DNA of 64,000 nt from Acridotheres tristis (Eukaryota; Chordata; Aves; Passeriformes; Sturnidae), in assembly GCA_037013685.1 (NCBI GenBank), contig CM072905.1, positions 10,382,991-10,446,990 on the forward strand, read 5' to 3'. The notes beneath the pieces are model-generated. The model was not told the DNA's origin, did not search any database, and saw only the letters and a list, made by a program, of their open reading frames with translations. Positions 60,401 to 64,000 of the stretch are shown in pieces (position 1 is the stretch's first letter; every line of letters begins with the position of its first letter). The position numbers were made by a program, and so were the translations under genes.

Positions 60401-60526
60401 AAGAAGCTGGGCTACACCTTCAACCACAGGAACCTCCACAACATTTCTCTTGGACAAGGCCAGGAGGTGGTGGCAGAGCAAGCTCTGGATCTGGCTGCAA
60501 AGGAGGGTCACTGGGTCATCCTTCAG
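270..60526 (+). CDS. DNAH17: Dynein axonemal heavy chain 17, partial gene (16 exons, 1009 codons in window)
   Basis: This is the C-terminal half of the motor of an axonemal outer-arm dynein heavy chain, an ATP-driven microtubule motor of cilia and sperm flagella. Exons: 270-431, 1381-1614, 7021-7281, 9946-10371, 13936-14055, 19815-20003, 23053-23288, 25488-25610, 27866-28070, 33673-33837, 36597-36737, 39045-39215, 40206-40328, 53120-53313, 57169-57317, 60399-60526. All introns are GT-AG, phases agree at every junction, and the joined frame is open over 3027 bases. The order of parts (AAA4 end, stalk and microtubule-binding domain, AAA5, strut, AAA6) is the dynein order. Stretches such as [22 protein letters not shown] and [16 protein letters not shown] fit DNAH17 better than DNAH9 or DNAH11; this rests on remembered family sequence. 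The promoter, tail, AAA1-AAA3 and the C-terminal region lie outside the window. Confidence 0.93.
432..1380 (+). other. DNAH17 intron 1 (949 bp)
   Basis: Contains the 21-bp minisatellite at 691-837. The remainder (about 840-1370) is AT-rich unique sequence with no feature I recognise. Confidence 0.85.
691..837 (+). repeat. 21-bp minisatellite, 7 copies
   Basis: Seven perfect-length 21-base units of the type STGTGTCCCTGGGAGCTGAKG, start positions 691, 712, 733, 754, 775, 796 and 817. Because 21 is divisible by 3, all frames stay open across it, which produces spurious reading frames on both strands. Confidence 0.95.
1381..1614 (+). CDS. DNAH17: DNAH17 exon B: AAA4-stalk connection, start of coiled coil CC1
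   Basis: Seventy-eight codons, phase 0 at both ends, acceptor ttacctttag and donor gtaagg. The peptide has an [13 protein letters not shown] helix, then the family hallmark [10 protein letters not shown], then a charged heptad-like helix ([19 protein letters not shown]). The TTPKSFLE motif marks the entry from AAA4 into the antiparallel stalk that carries the microtubule-binding tip. The end STSAQ joins directly to VDELKAKL of the next exon, as in the family. Confidence 0.95.
4668..4980 (-). mobile_element. CR1 LINE 3' fragment
   Basis: Reads as the reverse complement of the avian CR1 3' end: the tail (aatcacagaattctttgggttgg) is at the left edge, followed by the consensus-like CCTTGGGCACTGCCAGGGATCC block and the cagcctggagaag-type upstream part. 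Confidence 0.8.
5915..6131 (+). mobile_element. CR1 LINE 3' fragment
   Basis: Starts around gatattaggaagaaattctt, runs through the gtgagggtgggcaggccctgg block and ends with cccattccatgtttctgtgat. The 5' edge is approximate. Confidence 0.8.
6494..6931 (-). mobile_element. R440 element copy A (probable solo LTR)
   Basis: One of four near-identical copies, about 440 bp. The ends are the inverted repeat TGATGCC ... (G)GCATCA, here with GAAAGCATCA at the right. On the minus strand an AATAAA lies roughly 50 bases before the 3' end, as in a retroviral LTR, so minus orientation is inferred. No target-site duplication is clear for this copy. It ends 89 bases before exon C. Confidence 0.6.
7021..7281 (+). 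CDS. DNAH17: DNAH17 exon C: stalk coiled coil CC1
   Basis: Eighty-seven codons, phase 0, acceptor tgccctgcag and donor gtagga. It is almost entirely long charged helix: [20 protein letters not shown] at the start, a central [13 protein letters not shown] segment, and [14 protein letters not shown]...ALNTLNK at the end. This is the ascending stalk helix; its register against CC2 transmits nucleotide state to microtubule affinity. The proline in KAEPAL is the usual kink of dynein CC1. An R440 repeat (copy A) ends 89 bp before the acceptor. Confidence 0.96.
7395..7530 (+). mobile_element. CR1 LINE tail fragment
   Basis: Contains cactcagtgccatggttttgttgac and ends gatctcaaaggtcttttcc ... aattctgtgattctgtg, the tail of a second CR1 type. 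Confidence 0.7.
7542..7841 (-). mobile_element. Solo LTR of an endogenous retrovirus
   Basis: Read on the minus strand it starts TGTGGGTTAG and ends GTGTGTCACA (TGTG/CACA ends). In LTR order it has two CCAAT motifs near the middle, a GTATAAAGG TATA box and an AATAAA, then about 50 bases to the end. Flanks GGGCGG and GAGCAG could be a decayed 6-bp target duplication. No gag, pol or env sequence is attached. It sits directly behind a CR1 tail. Confidence 0.72.
8085..8203 (+). mobile_element. CR1 LINE tail fragment
   Basis: Same tail type as at 7395-7530: cactcagtgccatggtttag, gttggacatgatgatctcaa, ending aattctgtggttctatgat. Confidence 0.7.
9946..10371 (+). CDS. DNAH17: DNAH17 exon D: microtubule-binding domain and start of CC2
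   Basis: The longest exon here, 142 codons, phase 0, acceptor ccttttcag and donor gtgagt. It opens [13 protein letters not shown], the CC1-to-tip transition. The globular microtubule-binding domain follows, with [42 protein letters not shown] and [14 protein letters not shown]. It ends in [19 protein letters not shown], the start of descending helix CC2. The tip is the part that touches tubulin. Compared with remembered mammalian DNAH17, changes cluster near the end of the tip (AAAAGLCSW and FHRVFCEVQ where I recall a tyrosine after the KS and FYEVFCDVE). A GC-rich run codes AAAA near 10215. Confidence 0.96.
10600..11133 (+). mobile_element. CR1 LINE 3' fragment
   Basis: One of the longer CR1 pieces: it starts near ctggtgagaccccacctgca, passes cctggagaagagaaggctt and the gtgagggtgggcaggccctgg block, and ends accattctgtgattctgtga. 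Confidence 0.85.
13178..13627. repeat. Inverted duplication, left arm
   Basis: About 450 bases that reappear reverse-complemented at 19302-19751. It comprises a non-CR1 segment (13178 to about 13428, starting cctgtagcatcaggaaatat, with an AATAAA-containing patch) joined to a CR1 3' end in reverse orientation. The junction (gcctcaggatcacaggatcc) is identical in both arms. Confidence 0.88.
13427..13840 (-). mobile_element. CR1 LINE 3' fragment
   Basis: Reverse-oriented CR1: the tail ggatcccagaatggtttggg is at the left and the block ending cagggcctgcccaccctccc follows, with upstream CR1 sequence to about 13840. The left 200 bases belong to the inverted duplication. Confidence 0.82.
13936..14055 (+). 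CDS. DNAH17: DNAH17 exon E: stalk coiled coil CC2
   Basis: Forty codons, phase 0, acceptor ttttcccccgcag and donor gtgagt. The peptide runs [20 protein letters not shown] and then [19 protein letters not shown]. It is a continuous helix with the KLTARFE-x-ATADK-x-KCQ pattern of axonemal dynein CC2, the descending stalk strand. It lies inside a pair of 450-bp inverted repeats (13178-13627 and 19302-19751). The CR1-derived part of the left arm and its extension end roughly 100 bp before the acceptor. Confidence 0.94.
14440..14790 (+). mobile_element. CR1 LINE 3' fragment
   Basis: Includes gtagtgacaggacaaggggg, a ttaggaag-like stretch and the gtgagggtgggcagggctgg block; ends ccattccatggttctgtgattctatg. 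Confidence 0.82.
16995..17195 (+). mobile_element. CR1 LINE 3' fragment
   Basis: Starts at gcccagagcagctgtggctg and ends tgtgcttccgtgattccatg. A short internal duplication (ggcaggaggtg) occurs near 17102-17135. Confidence 0.78.
19302..19512 (+). mobile_element. CR1 LINE 3' fragment
   Basis: From ttccctgtgagggtgggcag to aaaccattctgggatcctgtgatcc; it forms the left part of the right inverted-repeat arm. Confidence 0.82.
19302..19751. repeat. Inverted duplication, right arm
   Basis: Reverse complement of 13178-13627 with few differences (for example around the tagtactcgt/taccacttat site). The CR1 part is 19302-19512 (+). The non-CR1 part, 19513-19751, ends cctgatgctacagg. Confidence 0.88.
19748..19795 (+). 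mobile_element. CR1 LINE tail next to exon F acceptor
   Basis: A bare CR1 tail, ggtcccttccaacccaaacc then attcaatgattgtatgaatg, ending about 20 bases before exon F. It supplies most of the branch-point region of that acceptor. Confidence 0.75.
19815..20003 (+). CDS. DNAH17: DNAH17 exon F: end of CC2 and start of AAA5
   Basis: Sixty-three codons, phase 0, donor gtaagt. The peptide is [18 protein letters not shown], then the hallmark [20 protein letters not shown], then [15 protein letters not shown]. The CGD(V/I)LL...A(F)xSYLG motif is the usual entry to AAA5, a module that does not hydrolyse ATP. The acceptor ggaattggcag has a poor pyrimidine tract. The upstream 19748-19795 is a CR1 tail, so the acceptor region is transposon-derived, but the protein match begins exactly at the AG. 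Confidence 0.94.
21035..21590 (-). mobile_element. CR1 LINE 3' fragment with internal triplication
   Basis: Reverse CR1 from atcatctcattccaaccccc to the tcacctgagtggggcagagc region, interrupted by a 24-bp tandem triplication at 21125-21196. Confidence 0.8.
21125..21196 (+). repeat. 24-bp tandem triplication inside CR1
   Basis: Three units of gatcactgaacatctccttc plus cagg, starting 21125, 21149 and 21173. They are identical, so the expansion is recent relative to the host CR1. Confidence 0.9.
21640..22221. mobile_element. AT-rich, possible ERV-derived block
   Basis: A distinct AT-rich segment with several AATAAA motifs (21744, 21969) and text such as caatggccgggtgcttggca that resembles passerine LTR sequence I have seen. 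Boundaries and class are not determined; it could be ordinary intron. Confidence 0.35.
22222..22907 (-). mobile_element. Possible solo LTR
   Basis: On the minus strand it begins TGTTAGAAAC and ends GAGGCTCTTACA-like (GGCTCTTACA), with AATAAA about 60 bases before that end, an LTR-like arrangement. No matching target-site duplication is visible, so the edges are tentative. Confidence 0.42.
23053..23288 (+). CDS. DNAH17: DNAH17 exon G: AAA5
   Basis: Seventy-eight codons plus two bases (splits a glycine), acceptor tgtgtgctggcag and donor gtaagg. It begins [15 protein letters not shown], then has [12 protein letters not shown] and the strongly conserved [12 protein letters not shown]...WIK of the D5/AAA_9 region. 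The exon is very GC-rich. Several positions differ from remembered mammalian DNAH17: SSGES after the DR, where MSVEN is usual, and [17 protein letters not shown] near the end. No stop is present, so this looks like divergence and not decay. Confidence 0.94.
23289..25487 (+). other. DNAH17 intron 7 (2.2 kb)
   Basis: Contains one reverse CR1 (23548-23713). The rest is unique, moderately GC-rich; I find no gene. Confidence 0.85.
23548..23713 (-). mobile_element. CR1 LINE 3' fragment
   Basis: Begins with the reverse tail atcacagaatcccagactgg and is cut off at gccacagctgctctggacaa. Confidence 0.82.
25488..25610 (+). CDS. DNAH17: DNAH17 exon H: AAA5
   Basis: The first base completes the glycine split with exon G; 40 full codons follow, and the last two bases start an arginine. 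Acceptor gtttcccacag, donor gtgagc. The peptide [20 protein letters not shown] then [20 protein letters not shown] is a core AAA5 strand-helix unit. The IENLEE-x-(V/I)DPVL-x-PLLGR motif is shared by all outer-arm type heavy chains. Confidence 0.95.
25611..27865 (+). other. DNAH17 intron 8 (2.3 kb)
   Basis: Contains a reverse CR1 at 26748-27310; 25611-26740 and 27320-27860 are unique with no gene. Confidence 0.85.
26748..27310 (-). mobile_element. CR1 LINE 3' fragment
   Basis: Long reverse CR1: tail aattataaaatgatttgggttgg at the left, then the standard block, then cttctcctctccaggctgg and the ggtggggtctccccagagac region. Confidence 0.83.
27866..28070 (+). CDS. DNAH17: DNAH17 exon I: AAA5
   Basis: One base completes the split arginine, then 68 codons, ending in phase 0 after LEELK. 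Acceptor aaaatcccag, donor gtcaga, an atypical GTC donor. The peptide has [52 protein letters not shown] and [21 protein letters not shown] is one of the most conserved dynein strings. Reading past the donor reaches a stop near 28155, which supports the splice call. The last 27 bases and the donor are copied four more times in the intron. Confidence 0.95.
28044..28775 (+). repeat. Exon I-derived tandem array, 5 copies with splice donor
   Basis: The last 27 bases of exon I (gagaggccagacctggagga plus gctgaag) and its donor gtcag are repeated at 28210, 28385, 28565 and 28728, so the period is 163-180 bases. Between them lies AT-rich intron sequence (ATTATTAATA runs). The exon-derived 27 bases are almost unchanged in all copies, while the intronic filler varies. 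Copies 1 and 2 are nearly identical throughout. Confidence 0.95.
29905..30440. mobile_element. Possible passerine ERV LTR
   Basis: Starts TGTCTTGGTTAGAAAGGCAG, followed by aaattaagggtctctcaggc and a run like ttctttactaggaaaaatta, text I associate with a common songbird LTR. The right end is not defined and no target duplication is visible. Confidence 0.42.
31345..31556 (+). mobile_element. CR1 LINE 3' fragment
   Basis: From gaaattcttgcctgtgagggtggg to ccaaatcatttttggattctgtga. Confidence 0.83.
33673..33837 (+). CDS. DNAH17: DNAH17 exon J: strut (buttress) coiled coil
   Basis: Fifty-five codons, phase 0, acceptor tttcacttgcag and donor gtacaa. The peptide [20 protein letters not shown] continues [20 protein letters not shown] and then [15 protein letters not shown]. 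This is the AAA5 strut/buttress hairpin that contacts the stalk, with the usual L(L)xRLS-x-x-x-G-x-(F/L)L-x-(D/E)-x-x-LV-x-x-LE-x-TK pattern. [16 protein letters not shown] is close to the remembered DNAH17 sequence and unlike DNAH9 (TKHQNDFKIELKYLED), so it is one of the best ortholog markers here. Confidence 0.95.
35185..35475 (+). mobile_element. CR1 LINE 3' fragment, diverged
   Basis: Includes gtgataggacaaggggaaaa, gatattaggaagaaattctt and ends aactgttctgggattctatgatccta. More diverged than its neighbours. Confidence 0.8.
36091..36533 (-). mobile_element. R440 element copy B (probable solo LTR)
   Basis: Starts TGATGCC and ends GGCATCA, a 7-base terminal inverted repeat, flanked on both sides by CTGC, a candidate 4-bp target-site duplication. 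Differs from the other copies at only a handful of positions. It ends 63 bases before exon K. Minus orientation is inferred from the AATAAA near the left edge. Confidence 0.65.
36597..36737 (+). CDS. DNAH17: DNAH17 exon K: end of strut, AAA5-AAA6 connection
   Basis: Forty-seven codons, phase 0, acceptor gtttccctgcag and donor gtacct. The peptide is [20 protein letters not shown], then [20 protein letters not shown] and MYQFSLK. The INEARE-x-YRP-x-A helix closes the strut. LLYF-x-(M/I)N(D/E)L...I(H/N)[10 protein letters not shown] leads into AAA6. R440 copy B ends 63 bp before the acceptor. Confidence 0.95.
36812..36912 (-). mobile_element. Short CR1 LINE tail
   Basis: Reverse CR1 tail, cagaatcacacaaggtttcag, ending after aggttgctccaaaccctgt. 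Confidence 0.75.
38085..38560 (+). mobile_element. CR1 LINE 3' fragment
   Basis: From ctggtaagacccacctggag through aggtcatggacatgatccaa and the ggatccctggcagtgcccaa block to ggtggcactgggtgggcttg; the final tail is missing. Confidence 0.82.
38718..38881 (+). repeat. 33-bp minisatellite, about 5 copies
   Basis: Units beginning tctgtgtccyaggggatgtc at 38718, 38751 (31 bases), 38782, 38815 and 38848; a partial sixth follows. Ends about 160 bases before exon L. Confidence 0.93.
39045..39215 (+). CDS. DNAH17: DNAH17 exon L: AAA5-AAA6 connection
   Basis: Fifty-seven codons, phase 0, acceptor gtctcccacccag and donor gtacca. The peptide begins [19 protein letters not shown], then [20 protein letters not shown], and ends [13 protein letters not shown]. 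The (D/E)SITFSV(F/Y)QYT-x-RGLFE-x-DKLTF string is a dynein heavy chain signature. The following exon starts ILL, giving TFQILLM as expected. Confidence 0.95.
39216..40205 (+). other. DNAH17 intron 12 (990 bp)
   Basis: A reverse CR1 of a second type occupies 39303-39720; the remainder is unique. Confidence 0.85.
39303..39720 (-). mobile_element. CR1 LINE fragment, second subfamily
   Basis: Left edge is an expanded tail, (atcacagaatc)n at 39303-39361. The body (gcacagcccgaccccccc, ctgtcagggacttgtgcaga) is the reverse complement of the elements at 45290-45700 and 56735-57095. Confidence 0.82.
40206..40328 (+). CDS. DNAH17: DNAH17 exon M: AAA5-AAA6 connection
   Basis: Forty-one codons, phase 0, acceptor gcaattacag and donor gtacct. 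The peptide is [48 protein letters not shown] and the downstream SPVEFL...WG-x-(I/V)K match the family. The next intron is by far the longest in the window (12.8 kb). Its flanking phases (0/0) and the join [12 protein letters not shown] agree with the family, so I see no sign of a missing exon. Confidence 0.94.
41030..41122 (+). mobile_element. CR1 LINE tail
   Basis: ggttggatgtgatgatctta, ggttttttccaacctttatg, attctgtga: a CR1 tail of the same type as at 7395 and 8085. Confidence 0.7.
45290..45700 (+). mobile_element. CR1 LINE fragment, second subfamily
   Basis: Contains gtgtccagggcagggaatgg, cagcctggagaaaagggggct (this 19-base step duplicated once, 45480-45519), ctgacaggaggggacagccg, then jumps to a tail (gtgatcttagaggtcctttt ... 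attctccgattcag). Confidence 0.82.
47826..47985 (-). mobile_element. CR1-like tail fragment
   Basis: Starts cacagaatagtagagttcttaaggttggaaaagctcttcaagatc, the reverse tail of a CR1-type element; the right part is diverged. Confidence 0.6.
49146..49589 (-). mobile_element. R440 element copy C (probable solo LTR)
   Basis: Starts TGATGTC and ends AGACATCA; the end substitutions are matched (TGTC/GACA), so the terminal inverted repeat is preserved. No clear target duplication. This is the only copy lying deep inside an intron. Confidence 0.62.
51325..51495 (+). mobile_element. CR1 LINE 3' fragment
   Basis: From acagaaactgtggctgcccc through gtgtccaaggtcaggctgga to ccaaaccattctgtgatcctgtaatt. Confidence 0.78.
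52485..52592 (+). mobile_element. Weak CR1 tail
   Basis: Only the end (aaggtcccttccagcccaaa, ccattctgtgcttctg) is convincing; the left part is diverged. Confidence 0.5.
53120..53313 (+). CDS. DNAH17: DNAH17 exon N: AAA6
   Basis: Sixty-four codons plus two bases of an arginine, acceptor gaattttcccag and donor gtgcgg. The peptide is [59 protein letters not shown] and VPCAVR. MEEF-x-x-(L/I)D-x-D(I/V)EGSAK-x-W-x-K(F/W)VESECPEKE is diagnostic of outer-arm beta/gamma-type heavy chains. VPCAVR replaces the usual MTYALR, a mild divergence. A 231-bp CTGGG array begins 17 bases after the donor. Confidence 0.95.
53331..53561 (+). repeat. CTGGG pentanucleotide array (46 units)
   Basis: 231 bases in strict five-base register of CTGGG, with CTGAG variants at 53351, 53421, 53431, 53466, 53491 and 53526. 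It begins 17 bases after the exon N donor. The sense strand is a dense run of GGG separated by CT, a canonical G-quadruplex pattern. Confidence 0.97.
53668..53845 (+). mobile_element. CR1 LINE 3' fragment
   Basis: From tgaggccctggcacagggtg to gatctttaaggtccctcccagcc and a degraded tail. Confidence 0.82.
55727..55945 (+). repeat. GTTT/T-rich simple repeat
   Basis: Runs of T with (GTTT)n, (GTT)n and blocks of GGGG; low-complexity. It lies between otherwise unique sequence and is far from an exon. Confidence 0.92.
56735..57095 (+). mobile_element. CR1 LINE fragment, second subfamily
   Basis: Contains ggagaggctgagggagctgg, cagcctggagaaaaggaggc, ctgacaggaggggacagccg, then gaatattagggaagctgaag and a degraded tail (caattctgggattcc). 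Ends about 75 bases before exon O. Confidence 0.83.
57169..57317 (+). CDS. DNAH17: DNAH17 exon O: AAA6, start of D6 region
   Basis: The first base completes an arginine, 49 codons follow, and the last base starts a glycine. Acceptor ttctctctggcag, donor gtaaat. The peptide is [20 protein letters not shown], then [20 protein letters not shown], then [16 protein letters not shown]-x-KYV and [18 protein letters not shown] belong to AAA6 and the D6 P-loop-like region, which does not hydrolyse ATP in axonemal dyneins. Confidence 0.95.
57672..57735 (+). mobile_element. CR1 LINE tail
   Basis: ttgaggtcccttccagcctg then ctcttctatgatcttatgg. Confidence 0.65.
58834..58968. repeat. Inverted repeat, left arm (about 135 bp)
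   Basis: Starts cagggcaggctcactgac and ends aggtggatcttgaaggcag. Its reverse complement, with gaps and substitutions, is at 59657-59812. Shared landmarks include caactgatat, gccttggggt, tgccctggctctg, ttgccccatcc and tctcgaggtggatcttgaag. Confidence 0.85.
59657..59812. repeat. Inverted repeat, right arm (about 155 bp)
   Basis: Reverse-complement partner of 58834-58968, separated by about 690 bases. It has extra bases near 59762-59785 relative to the left arm. Confidence 0.85.
60399..60526 (+). CDS. DNAH17: DNAH17 exon P: AAA6, D6 region
   Basis: The first two bases complete a glycine, then 42 codons, phase 0 at the end. Acceptor tttcctgccag, donor gtatgg. The peptide is [20 protein letters not shown] then [20 protein letters not shown] and LQ. 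HN(V/I)SLGQGQE-x-VAE-x-AL-x-x-A-x-x-GHWVILQ is universal in axonemal heavy chains. The next expected piece, an N-(V/I)-HLV-type exon, is not found before 64000. R440 copy D starts 49 bases after the donor. Confidence 0.95.
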
Positions 60527-60575
60527 GTATGGAGTGTTGGCCAGTCCTGCCCTTCTCCCAGCCTGGTGCCCTCTC

Positions 60576-61018
60576 TGCTGCCTGGAGAGTTGCCTGGAGC
60601 AGGGGCTGGGCAGTGCTGAAGGAATAAAGCAGGGATTTATTCCAAGCCCTTCCAAGGATTCACCTTGGGCACTGCAAGAGCCCGGCCGTGGCTCCAGCCA
60701 AGATGGAGCCAAGATGGATCCGAGTCACGAGTTCTCACACTTGGATCACTTTGGCTCCATTTCCATCTTGGCCTTCATTGTCCAATTGCAGCTCCAGCTT
60801 CTGCAGTGCCATCCTCCCACATTCTCTCCTCCAGTCGCTGCTCTTTGCACTTTTTGGGGCTGAAGCTGCAGCGCTGTCCTTGGTTGTGGGGCTGGCAAAG
60901 GATTGTTTTGTGTGCCTGAGCTGGGAGGAGAACTTGCTGACACTTTGGATGGAGTTCAGAGTCACACACCAATGCAGTGCAGAGTCTGGAAATAGGAAAG
61001 CTCAAACTTAAGGCATCA
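60576..61018 (-). mobile_element. R440 element copy D (probable solo LTR)
   Basis: Starts TGCTGCC (one change from TGATGCC) and ends GGCATCA. The body is nearly identical to copies A-C. The left edge is 49 bases after the exon P donor. Flanks CTCTC and CCTCC do not give a clean target duplication. Confidence 0.62.
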
Positions 61019-62034
61019 CCTCCATGAGGACAGGCTGCCATGCCTACCAGGGGACATGGACACAGTGTCACCTGTGTGTCCTAAGCAGCCACCTCTCCCT
61101 CTGATCTGGCTCTGTCAGTTTGGGTTTCTCCTCCTGGACCTGTTTGTGGGGTTTGCACATGCAGGAACCTCCAAGGGGAGGTTGTTCTGCACTTCTCTGT
61201 GCCTTTATTTGCTGCAGGAATGAAGAGCTTGTTCTGAGAGCCCCTGGCCTCGTTCTCTGCCTGCTGCCCAAAACTCTCCCAGCACCTCAAAGAGCACGGA
61301 GGGGCCACTCAGGGAGGGAACTCTGCAGTGGGGCTGGCTCCCCTGGGCATCCCAAACCAAGGAAATGCTGCCAGCTCCCATCATAACCCCACAAAATGCC
61401 CCAGAGCCTGCTGGGGTGTGGAGGGAGCTCTGTCTCTGTCAATGCTCTCTGGAGCCACTCATTTAGTGAGGGTTTGGGTTTGCTGATGTGCACTCGGTGG
61501 TGTCAGCTCTCATTACAGGTTTTGGGAAACCTTCTGATTTCCTTGATGTGGATTATGTAAACTTTTATTATCACTGAATTGTTTGCATAAAATTAGATTA
61601 AGACAAATCTCTGAGTCCTGATCTGAGCCCGCAGGCCTGCTTATGAATTGAAATTAAATATCCCTGATATTTTGGTCTTAATTTTTGCTGTTTTTTTGCA
61701 AGCTCCCTCTGAGGTAAACGATGCTAAGCTTCTCTAGAGCTTTTAATATACAGAGGGCTGCAATCCTGGCATCTGCTTTTTAGCTGGTGCAGAAGGAAAG
61801 ATGCAGCTCTTTGAGTCATTCAGTAATGCAGAGTGAAAAGTTATTTTCTGCAATGCTGGTGTGCTGCTGTAAAGGATCTGTCAGCAGTGCCAGTCTCCAT
61901 GTGCTGTTTCAGTGCTAACAGACAAGCATTGGGGGCCTGAAGGGTTTTTATTACATCCATTCCCTTCTTCTCTGGTGGTCACAGCAATCAGTAAGAGGTT
62001 AGACAGACACTGAAGGCTAAATCAGAAGAAATCC

Positions 62035-62240
62035 TTCCCTGTGAGGATAGGGAGGCCCTGGCACAGGGTGCCCAGAGCAGCTGTGGCTGCCCCTGGATCC
62101 CTGGCAGTGCCCAAGGCCAGGTTGGACATTGGGGCTTGGAGCAGCCTGGGACAGTGGGAGGTGTCCCTGCCGTGGCAGGGGTGGCACTGGATGATATTTC
62201 CAATCCAAACCATTCCACGATTTTATGATTCTGTGATTAA
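62035..62240 (+). mobile_element. CR1 LINE 3' fragment
   Basis: From ccttccctgtgaggataggg to ccattccacgattttatgattctgtg. Confidence 0.83.
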
Positions 62241-64000
62241 ATAAGAAGAGCTGCAGAAATCAGATTTCTAGAGGAGAGCAGTGCTGATGGTTGGGCTGGC
62301 TGTTCTCCAGGTGTGACTGTCTCTGGTGGCCCAGAGCAGGCTCCCCTGAGCTTCCAGAGCAGCTCGATGCAGCTGGGTTAGGTCAGCGTGCTCTGCTGCT
62401 GGGGCAGGCTCAGCAGTGGCCCTGGGGACAGGATTGCAGGTGCCAGCGCTGGGCCAGGGTCACTCAGACATCTGGGCTTGCCTGTGGCATGGTCACAGAG
62501 CTGGGAACACTTCACACATGCAAATACTGCAGGTCTGTGCTGTGCTGACTTTAGAGTAATGGGATGTAGGCAGGAGTGGCTCAAGAGCTCTCAGAGCTCT
62601 TGCTGCTTTCCTTTCTAATCCCAGACCCCTGAGCAATCAGCACTGAGGCCCCACGAGGAGCTGGAGGTGCCTTGGTGGCACTTGGCTCTCTGGGCACATC
62701 CAGCAGGGCTTGGGGCCAGCAGCTGCAGTTCCAGCACTTGGTGGAGTGACAGCAAAGCAAAGGGACTGCACTGTCCCCTAGGCTGGCCAGGCTGCCCAGC
62801 TCCAGAGCCTGTCTGCATCTCACTTTGTGTTCCCAGCTCCTCCCAGGGGCTGGAGCTCCATGGAACCTGAGGAAGAGGGAGAGCAGCCTGAGGGGCTAAA
62901 GGTGTGTCCCTGCATCAACAGGCAAGAACTCCTGGTCTCACAAAGCTCCTTGAGGGTCAGCAGGCTCCCATGGCACCAGAGCATCCTCTGCACAAACTGG
63001 GGTTTAGAAGGTTGGACAAAGAACCTTCTGAAGCCTGAAAATCTGACCTTTGGCAAAATCAGTCCCCAGACTCATCCCAGTGGGAGTCAGTGAGGAGGAG
63101 CCCCGCAGAGGATTCTGCCACCACAGTCAGGGGTGGAGCAGAGCAGTATTTGCCATATGGTTTATCTGGCAAGGTCTTTCCTGCGAGGTTTTGGTGACAA
63201 ATGCCTCACAAACAGTTCCAGGAGTGTTTGTACAAGGTCTGGAATGACACAGATGACTCAATTTACAAAAGTGTCATAGGATTTGTGGATCATTGCATTA
63301 ATAATAAAAGAGAGGACATAGCAGATCTCAGGGTAATTGTACCCAGATTAATTAAACTCATTAGTTGAAGGCTGTATCCCACCCACAGCACAGTTATACC
63401 CAGGCTTCCCATTTGTTTTTGAGCAGACAAAAAGCAGCTGTTAGCTTTGCTTCTGTGTTTTGCCATGTTCTGACCAGCAGCTCAGCTCATGTGGAGCAGA
63501 GCTTCTCACACCCACGTTCTGCAGGACAAACGCTTGAGGTGTTTTTTTCTTCATTTTCACTTTCTTCTTCATTTTCATTTTCATCTGGGTGGCTTTTACA
63601 CATGTGGCTCATTGCTGGTCCTTGACTGGGACCAGACATAATGAGAGTCATGTACTTGGAGCACTAACGAGTCAGGGAATTAGGTTTGTGGGAGTTAAAG
63701 TTATGGAGGTTTTTCTTGGATTGCAGGAGCAGGATCACTGCTGTGCTGGGGAGGGCTGTCCTAGGGCCACTTCCTCTCAGTCCTGTTGCTTTCTGACAAC
63801 ACAGGAGGCAAAATAAAAAAAAAGCACCCGTGTCTGTCCTGGGAAAAATTTCTCAGCTCACTCTGAAAATGGAGATTTTCATAAATGTCTCATTTTATGA
63901 GAGAGAACAGGAGAAAGCCACCCAATCCTTCATTTCCATGGGCAGATAATCCCCTGACCCTGTCAGAGCCTGGCCAGCAGCTCCCTGCCCTTTTAGCACC

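Larger units (their letters stand above)
60527..64000 (+). other. DNAH17 intron 16, partial
   Basis: R440 copy D (60576-61018) and a CR1 (62035-62240). The rest is unique to the window end. I looked for the next dynein exon and did not find it. Confidence 0.75.

Noticed and set aside
270..60526. Assignment to DNAH9 or DNAH11 in place of DNAH17
   Set aside because: Discriminating stretches in exons C, D and J follow DNAH17 as I remember it, not DNAH9; an alignment of all three would settle it.

Overview
The window looks like bird nuclear DNA, probably from a songbird. The evidence is a vertebrate exon/intron gene with GT-AG introns, dozens of 5'-truncated CR1 LINE fragments with the avian 3' end (tails of ATTCTGTG-like repeats), avian-type retroviral LTR remnants and several GC-rich minisatellites. 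No bacterial, viral or organellar gene organisation is present. The species assignment is inference.

One protein-coding gene crosses the whole window on the + strand: the axonemal outer-arm dynein heavy chain DNAH17. I can place 16 consecutive exons between 270 and 60526. They join in frame into 1009 codons with no stop or frameshift, and the gene continues beyond both ends. In order they encode the end of AAA4 (exon A), stalk helix CC1 (B, C), the microtubule-binding domain and start of CC2 (D), CC2 (E), AAA5 (F-I), the strut/buttress coiled coil (J, start of K), the AAA5-AAA6 connection (K-M) and AAA6 with the D6 domain (N-P). Exon letters are local to this window. DNAH17 is preferred over DNAH9 and DNAH11 from remembered family sequence.

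Layout. 1-190: GGGAT minisatellite just before exon A. 432-7020: introns 1-2, with a 21-bp minisatellite, CR1s and copy A of a 440-bp repeat family (called R440 here). 7282-13935: introns 3-4, with a 300-bp solo LTR and CR1s. 14056-23052: introns 5-6, with a 450-bp inverted duplication around exon E and an AT-rich LTR-like block. 23289-33672: introns 7-9, with a tandem array built from the 3' end of exon I and its splice donor. 33838-40205: introns 10-12, with R440 copy B and a 33-bp minisatellite. 40329-53119: intron 13, the largest at 12.8 kb, with R440 copy C. 53314-60398: introns 14-15, with a 231-bp CTGGG array next to a donor site, a GTTT-rich tract and a 900-bp inverted-repeat structure. 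60527-64000: start of intron 16, with R440 copy D and a CR1.

I found no new protein system. The unusual content is how repeats sit against the splice sites of this gene: a duplicated exon end with five donors, G-quadruplex-type arrays beside two exons, three of four near-identical 440-bp elements within 100 bp of an exon, and a CR1 tail that forms the acceptor region of exon F.
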